From Phaeoceros laevis (lineage: Eukaryota; Anthocerotophyta; Anthocerotopsida; Notothyladales), in assembly GCA_049999765.1 (NCBI GenBank), contig JBNGIQ010009519.1:357587-405662 (forward strand): a stretch of DNA of 48,076 bases. The letters run 5' to 3'. The notes beneath the pieces were generated by a model that saw nothing but the letters and a program-made list of their open reading frames with translations, ran no database searches and had not been told where the DNA came from. Position numbers and translations under genes: made by a program. Position 1 is the stretch's first letter, and every line of letters begins with the position of its first letter. Shown here one piece after another: positions 43,452-48,076 of this stretch.

Positions 43452-43626
43452 GTCTAGCTTGCAACAGGCCCACGCTGCTTAGCAGCCGGCGGCTTCTAGG
43501 TCGGAGAGATGCAACATATCAGGTCACTCACGACAGGCGCAATTTCACACACGAAACAACCAAAACGTTTGTCCGACTTCATTGGACTTATACTTTGTTT
43601 TTGCCACAAGTATGGTTTTTTCTTAC

Positions 43627-44105
43627 CCAAAGCACTATAAACAAACTTCCTGGCTTCCTTTGAAACAAACTCCTGGCTTCCTAGCCCCTACTTTGTTTGC
43701 AACCAACACCAATTTGAAGGGCGAGGGGAAAGACTTCCCGTGGGGCGAGCTGTCCATGGCCTTCAAGTACACGAAAGCTGCCTTCCTGAGGCAACCGATC
43801 GAGGACATCGCTAGCGTGATGGGCGATAGGGAAAAGCGCTGGGGCAAGGTGCAGCTCCCGATGGCTCGGCTGAAGCCAGCCTTTCGTAAGGAGGCTGAGG
43901 CGACAGCCCGCTCTCATTTCTACTTACAAGAAGTAGAACATTTGGCGGAAATTGCTGTCATGTATGCTAAGAAAGTGAGAACTGCCTTCTTAGCCGAATC
44001 TTTAGATTGCTGGATAGTGTAGGATTTAACGGTGCCATTTTTCACCAAAAAAAAAACTCCTGGCTTCCTAAACCAAAGCACTATAAACAGACTTCCTGGC
44101 TTCCT
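43627..44105. repeat. Minisatellite-like CTGGCTTCCT repeats split by an insertion
   Basis: A 33-bp unit ('ccaaagcactataaac' then 'cttcctggcttcct') at 43627-43659 recurs at 44073-44105. A second element, 'actcctggcttccta', ends at 43683 and again at 44070. Removing 43684-44070 restores a simple tandem repeat, so the intervening DNA is an insertion. Confidence 0.8.
43684..44056 (+). mobile_element. Probable processed retrocopy with poly(A) and target-site duplication
   Basis: The segment is flanked by identical 14-17-bp direct repeats (43667-43683 and 44054-44070). It ends in ten A residues immediately before the right repeat, the hallmark of LINE-mediated retroposition. Inside, a GC-rich frame on the plus strand runs to a TAG at 44020-44022, followed by a short 3' tail and the A tract. 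The encoded piece (for example FPWGELSMAFKYTKAAFLRQ, then RWGKVQLPMARLKP) has coding-like composition but I do not recognise the parent protein. The left end has no ATG of its own, so it is probably 5'-truncated. Confidence 0.7.
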
Positions 44106-44564
44106 GGGTGTGGGTGAACCTTTTTTATATCTTGCCGCCCCCATTGCCCCCCAATTATTTGCCCAAAAGCCAATTGAATAGTGAAGACTTTCAGCATGTT
44201 GTGGCGACCTTGGATATGTCTTGAGGTAGACTACCTGGCTGCTTGGGCTGACTAGAAAACCTTGTGTTGGCAAATAGTGTAGGTGCTGTCAAAAGGTGTG
44301 CACCAATGTGTGTAATTAACTTATGCATCGCTATAATGAGTTCGTCACAACTTGCGTGAGGTGTGCTGGCGGTGCAGGGATGGGCATCAGTGTGAATGCA
44401 ACTTCATCAGCAGTACGGTCATGGCGTCTTCGACGCTGTACGTAGTCCACATAACAATTAGCTGCTTGCAGTGCCCTCCCAGCAACTTGAAGGCAAGCAA
44501 GCTTTTAGGGACGCAGGGTCGCGATTGCTTGTAAGCAGGTCCTGGCGTCGTGAAGACATCGACG
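44106..44564. other. Intergenic, upstream of SDR gene
   Basis: No gene seen. It should contain the promoter and leader of the SDR gene starting at 44565. Confidence 0.45.
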
Positions 44565-46213
44565 ATGAAGGCGTTTGTTACTGGAGGTTCGGGCTTTGTG
44601 GGGAGGGACTTGCTCCGGTACCTGGTGGGGGATCATGGGGACACCGTGGTGGCGCTCTCCCGCTCTGAGAAATCCGACCACCTCATCACCGACGCTGTGG
44701 CACGAGCTGTGGACGACGACCACCGCCTCTCCATTGTGAGAGGAGATGTCAACAGCTCCGCACAGCTCTTCCAAGAGTGTAGCAAATTTCACCATAGCCC
44801 ATCATTTCATAAGACTTTATAGGGCCTTGCTAGCTATAGGTGTGCATAGAATCTCCAGCCTCATTATAGCTAGTAGATATCTAGCAGGGTCGGTTGATTT
44901 TGAGCTCAAGTCCCAATGTATTCATGAGCAGGGATGAAGGGATGCGACGTGGTGTACCATCTGGCATGTCGATTGCCATGGCCAGAACTGACAGACTCGT
45001 GGGCTTTGCACCTCAAAGAGACGGTGGAAGGAACACGCAACCTTATGGCTGCAGCCAAAGTAAGTCTTGGGCTTTGTTTGAGATCTCACATGAATTGCAC
45101 ACCTTTTCTTCTCACCACCGCCTGACTACTTGGCTAGCTCAAGATTCTTGTAACCATGATGAAATGTGCGGGCCCAGAACAAACTTTAAGTTGAATGAAC
45201 TTACTTCCCACCCCCAAAGCTTGCTGATCAGCATCAGTGGCTGAATGGATGGGGATGCTGATGTTGCTGCTGCTGCAGGCTGCCAACGTGGGCAAGTTTG
45301 TCTTCATATTCACCATATCGGTGTTTATGATCGGCACCAAGGGAGTGTCGGATGCCTCTGAAGATGCCGCCAAGAGTCCTCCCTCTTATCTGTTCTACAG
45401 CAAAGCCAAGTCCATGGCAGAGGACGAGGCGTTGGGGGCAGCCACCAGCAACTTCTTTGTTGTCATCGTCAGGTATTGATCACCCCTGGGGCCCATATGG
45501 ATCACTCGCTCAGTCATCTGCATTGGTCATCAGGCTTGAGAAATATTTCATGGTGCTTACCAGTTCAAGGGGCCATGGTGGAATCCCTACAGGCCCCCCA
45601 TGGTGCACGGGCCTGACGACACCAGCATCTTGCCCGCCATCCGACACTACGTGGAAGTAGGTTCCATGACCTTGGCCACACCGGACGGCTACCTCGTCTC
45701 CACTCTCAACATCCGCAACCTGTCAACAGGCATTCGTCTGGCGGCAACTCATGGCCGATCTGGCCAGGCATACCACTTCCAAGACAGTAAGGCCCCCCTC
45801 CTGCCTGCTACACTTGTATATCTACTCACCTGCTTCACCATTTGTGAACCCACACCTTCAAGCTGCTGATCATGACTGAATATGTAGGGGAGTCGCCGAT
45901 GCCCGCTCGAGATTTCTTCTCAACCTACGCCTCGTGCGTGCCAGGACTGAAGGTGCAGGTGGCAGAGATGGTGGCAGCAGCTCCCTCTTCGCCCACTCCT
46001 CGATGGATTCTCGCTAACTTGATTGCCTGGTTGCCCCTTTGCTGGAAGTCGTGCTTCATCCACAAGCTGTATGCCAGCCACGAAGCCTTGCTCTACTTCA
46101 ACTACCCCCTCAACTTCAGCAGCGCCAGGACGGAGCAGGAGCTGGGCTACGAGCCTCTTGTCTCCTTTGAGGACAGCATGAGGCTCACCGCGGACTCGCT
46201 GGCCAGCACATAG
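44565..46213 (+). CDS. Extended short-chain dehydrogenase (3-beta-HSD/epimerase-like)
   Basis: Five exons: 44565-44778, 44932-45059, 45279-45472, 45593-45786 and 45888-46213; all junctions keep frame; 351 aa. The N-terminal Rossmann motif is VTGGSGFVG (TGxxGxxG). The next blocks are MKGCDVVYHLAC and ETVEGTRNLM, as in sterol/3-beta-hydroxysteroid dehydrogenase-like SDRs. The active-site YSKAKSMAE fits YxxxK. Later come FVVIVRPPMVHGPDD (usually RP..IWGPGD) and a C-terminal ELGYEPLVSFEDSM, typical of the family end. Substrate cannot be told. The ATG at 44565 puts the glycine motif at residue 6; in-frame GTG at 44550 was rejected. The exon 1 donor (GTAGCA) is weak but is the only one that restores frame. 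Confidence 0.85.
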
Positions 46214-46379
46214 TCTTGAAACCCAGTCCGCCCCTCTCCTCCTTCATTCAACAACTTCCTCACCGCTCATCGCGTTGCATCAACGAATGTTGCTAGGCTG
46301 GTGGTGTTCACCCCAGGCTCGATAACAAATTCTTCCGGTCCTCCTCCTTCGTTCCTTCGGGACCCGTGTGAAAACTCTT

Positions 46380-46720
46380 CAGAATGTTGCCTCAGACACA
46401 CGTTCAAGGACAGCAGCCAGTTCAGATGCCGGAGCCTGCCAGACGACTTCCAGGAGCAGGGGCAGCCTCAGCGCAGCTAGCGCTGCAGGCCCTGCTGTAG
46501 AGCACCAGCAATTGTCCAAGCCTTCAGGAGGTGGGCAAACGTAAAACTGTCTGCTAAACTGAGGCCTTCTGTATGGCAACAGTGCTTGCACATGCCTTCA
46601 GAAGGCAAGCAAAGGTAACATGGTCAGCCAAAATGAGGCCCGCCTCCTCCATATGTCCATCCACAACAAGCGCCTCTTGGCCGAGTCCTTGCTGTGCATA
46701 CAAATGGAGCATAACTTCCC
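46380..46720 (-). pseudogene. PPR triplet scrap
   Basis: Read on the minus strand from about 46700: YAQQGLGQEALVV, then DHVTFACLLKACAS, followed by a stop. This is one P motif plus the start of an L motif of the same PPR family as the array. Further degenerate similarity (a duplicated 'cctgaaggc'-type segment) runs to about 46380. It has no start, no E or DYW part, and several stops. It shows that the PPR family once extended, or was copied, beyond the main array. Confidence 0.75.
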
Positions 46721-46960
46721 GGGCAGCAATTAACGCTGCTCAGATCAGACTCAGCCATCAACATCTTCAAAATTTGCAGCTGGGGGGGGGGTCAGAGAGT
46801 GACCGAGCTGCTCATGAATCTCAGTGCTCAGCACAAGAAGCTGGAAACTGGTTTGCAAGCTCCTCTTGAAAGTTCAAGATTTGCTAAAAGGTTTCCTTGA
46901 AAGCGAACTCACGAGTGTGTGGAATTTGCTCTGTACGCGGGCAAATTGAATGAATGCGTA

Positions 46961-48076
46961 CTACACAGACACCTCCATGGCCGAAAAATGAGCATCCCTG
47001 GTGTAGACCACTTCAAGCTTGGAGAATCCTGCGTCTGTGACCAGCTTCCGGAACTCTGCCTCCGTGCGTTCCTTGCCACCCACGTTCAGTGTGAGCATGA
47101 GAATGTCGATGGAGAGTTGGGCTTTCGTTGCTTCAGTCTGGTTTGTCTCGATGGGCAGAACCGCATCCACTATGATCAACTTGCCGTGCGACGGCAGAGC
47201 TTTGTGAATGTTTCGCAGCAATTTCAAGCAGGCCTCGTCGTTCCAGTCGTGCAGAATCCACTGACAACACGAAACTCGTGTGAGAATGATCTCGACCAGT
47301 TTGCACCAATTTTGCAACAGGACTGTCATGAACCAGACATGTATGGTTCCAATAGCAAGCTCCTCTAGATAGAAAGAGGGTGCCCGTGGACGCACCTTGA
47401 GGAAAACCGCATCTCCCTTGGGGACGCTCTCAAACATGTCGCCTGCCACATGCTCCACTCCTGCAAATGTTGGACAAGTTTGTAAACAGATGCAAATGTT
47501 CATCCATTCATTCATGAAACCTCACAGCCTGGGCAGTGCTCACCCTAGAAACCAGTACCCAGGACGAGAGGCCGACGTTCCCTGAAATCTTGAACTTGAA
47601 GGGATTGATCAATTCAGCATCATTCATTCACCTGGATAGCTGGGCGCGGTGGCAATCACATGCGGCTGGTCGAAATTGATGCCCCTGATTTGAGGGTGCG
47701 CCTTCACAATGTTGCTGATGGCACGGCCCTGGCCGCCCCCCACGTCCACCAGCGTGCCCTTGATCTCCTTGAGCCCCGCGTACTCCTTCACAACATCCAG
47801 GTTGGCCACGGCGGACATGTATCTGTCAAAGACGATGCCCAGCCCAGGGTTCTGCGCCTGGTACGTCCACACGTCGGTGCCGAAGGCCTTGACGAAGGGC
47901 TCCTCCCCATCGATGGCGGTCTCCGACAAGAACTGGCTGCCCTTTTGGATGTAGTCGTCGGTGAGGAAGAAGACCATGTCTCGGAAGGACAGGCCGTCCT
48001 GGTCTTCCAGCAAGGTGCGTGAGAGCTCGTTCAGCGCAAACCTGCGCTCCACCGATCCTCCTCCTCCTTCGAATTC
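46961..48076 (-). CDS. COMT-type O-methyltransferase, 5' end outside the window
   Basis: Three visible exons on the minus strand: 48076-47632 (open to the edge), 47460-47396 and 47260-46961; 269 aa seen. The family is about 365 aa, so roughly 95 N-terminal residues are missing. SAM-binding LVDVGGGQGRAISNIV and GINFDQPHVI are present, then GVEHVAGDMFESVPKGDA and WILHDWND, whose His is the catalytic base of caffeate O-methyltransferases. The C-terminal NVGGKERTEAEF is also standard. It methylates a phenolic hydroxyl; the substrate cannot be inferred. The 5'-most codons in the window are Gly-rich. Confidence 0.92.

Noticed and set aside
43582-43683. Upstream ATG-started extension of the retrocopy frame
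   Set aside because: It crosses the target-site duplication and minisatellite, so it belongs to host DNA and not to the inserted sequence.
1-48076. CRISPR array, prokaryotic operon or integrated bacterial DNA
   Set aside because: The repeats are coding PPR triplets or plant-type satellites, and the genes are intron-containing eukaryotic genes.

Overview
This window is nuclear DNA of a land plant, most likely a seed-free one with a compact genome. Genes are split by short GT-AG introns (mostly 80-250 bp). They encode plant-type proteins: exocyst SEC5, actin-capping CPA, a plastid Ycf54-like protein and COMT-type methyltransferase. A large block encodes PLS-class pentatricopeptide repeat (PPR) proteins with DYW deaminase domains. 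Their 'GQSWWTD' boxes resemble the DYW:WW (PG/WW) variant known from seed-free plants such as hornworts, lycophytes and ferns. The species cannot be fixed from the sequence. Two 100-bp N runs (604-703, 1924-2023) are assembly gaps.

Layout. 1-3.2 kb is AT-rich, gene-poor DNA with a 115-bp tandem repeat. 3.2-5.0 kb holds an R3H-SUZ RNA-binding protein gene (4 exons, +). 6.5-7.1 kb is a large inverted-repeat (foldback/MITE-like) element. 7.85-10.0 kb is a two-domain CrcB/FEX fluoride exporter (6 exons, +). 10.25-10.86 kb is mitochondrial ribosomal protein L30 (2 exons, -), divergent from exocyst SEC5 at 11.4-17.6 kb (21 exons, +). 18.3-20.4 kb is F-actin capping protein alpha (10 exons, -), divergent from a Ycf54/LCAA-like plastid gene at 21.4-22.6 kb (5 exons, +). 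23.2-23.8 kb is an intronless acidic coiled-coil protein with an N-terminal CX9C motif. All exon chains given here were followed by hand and keep frame across every junction.

25.7-42.2 kb is a tandem array of four large intronless PPR-DYW paralogues on the minus strand, plus one gutted relic, with a further PPR scrap at 46.4-46.7 kb. The paralogues differ mainly in how many copies they carry of a 312-bp (104-codon) P-L-S triplet: five, four, two and six. One has lost its deaminase domain through frameshifts and a deletion. This looks like a young, still-changing family of organelle RNA-editing factors and is the most interesting part of the window.

43.0-48.1 kb holds a CENP-V/GFA-type zinc protein (-), a probable processed retrocopy with poly(A) and target-site duplication, an extended SDR (3-beta-HSD/epimerase-like, 5 exons, +), and the 3' three exons of a COMT-type O-methyltransferase (-) that runs off the right edge.
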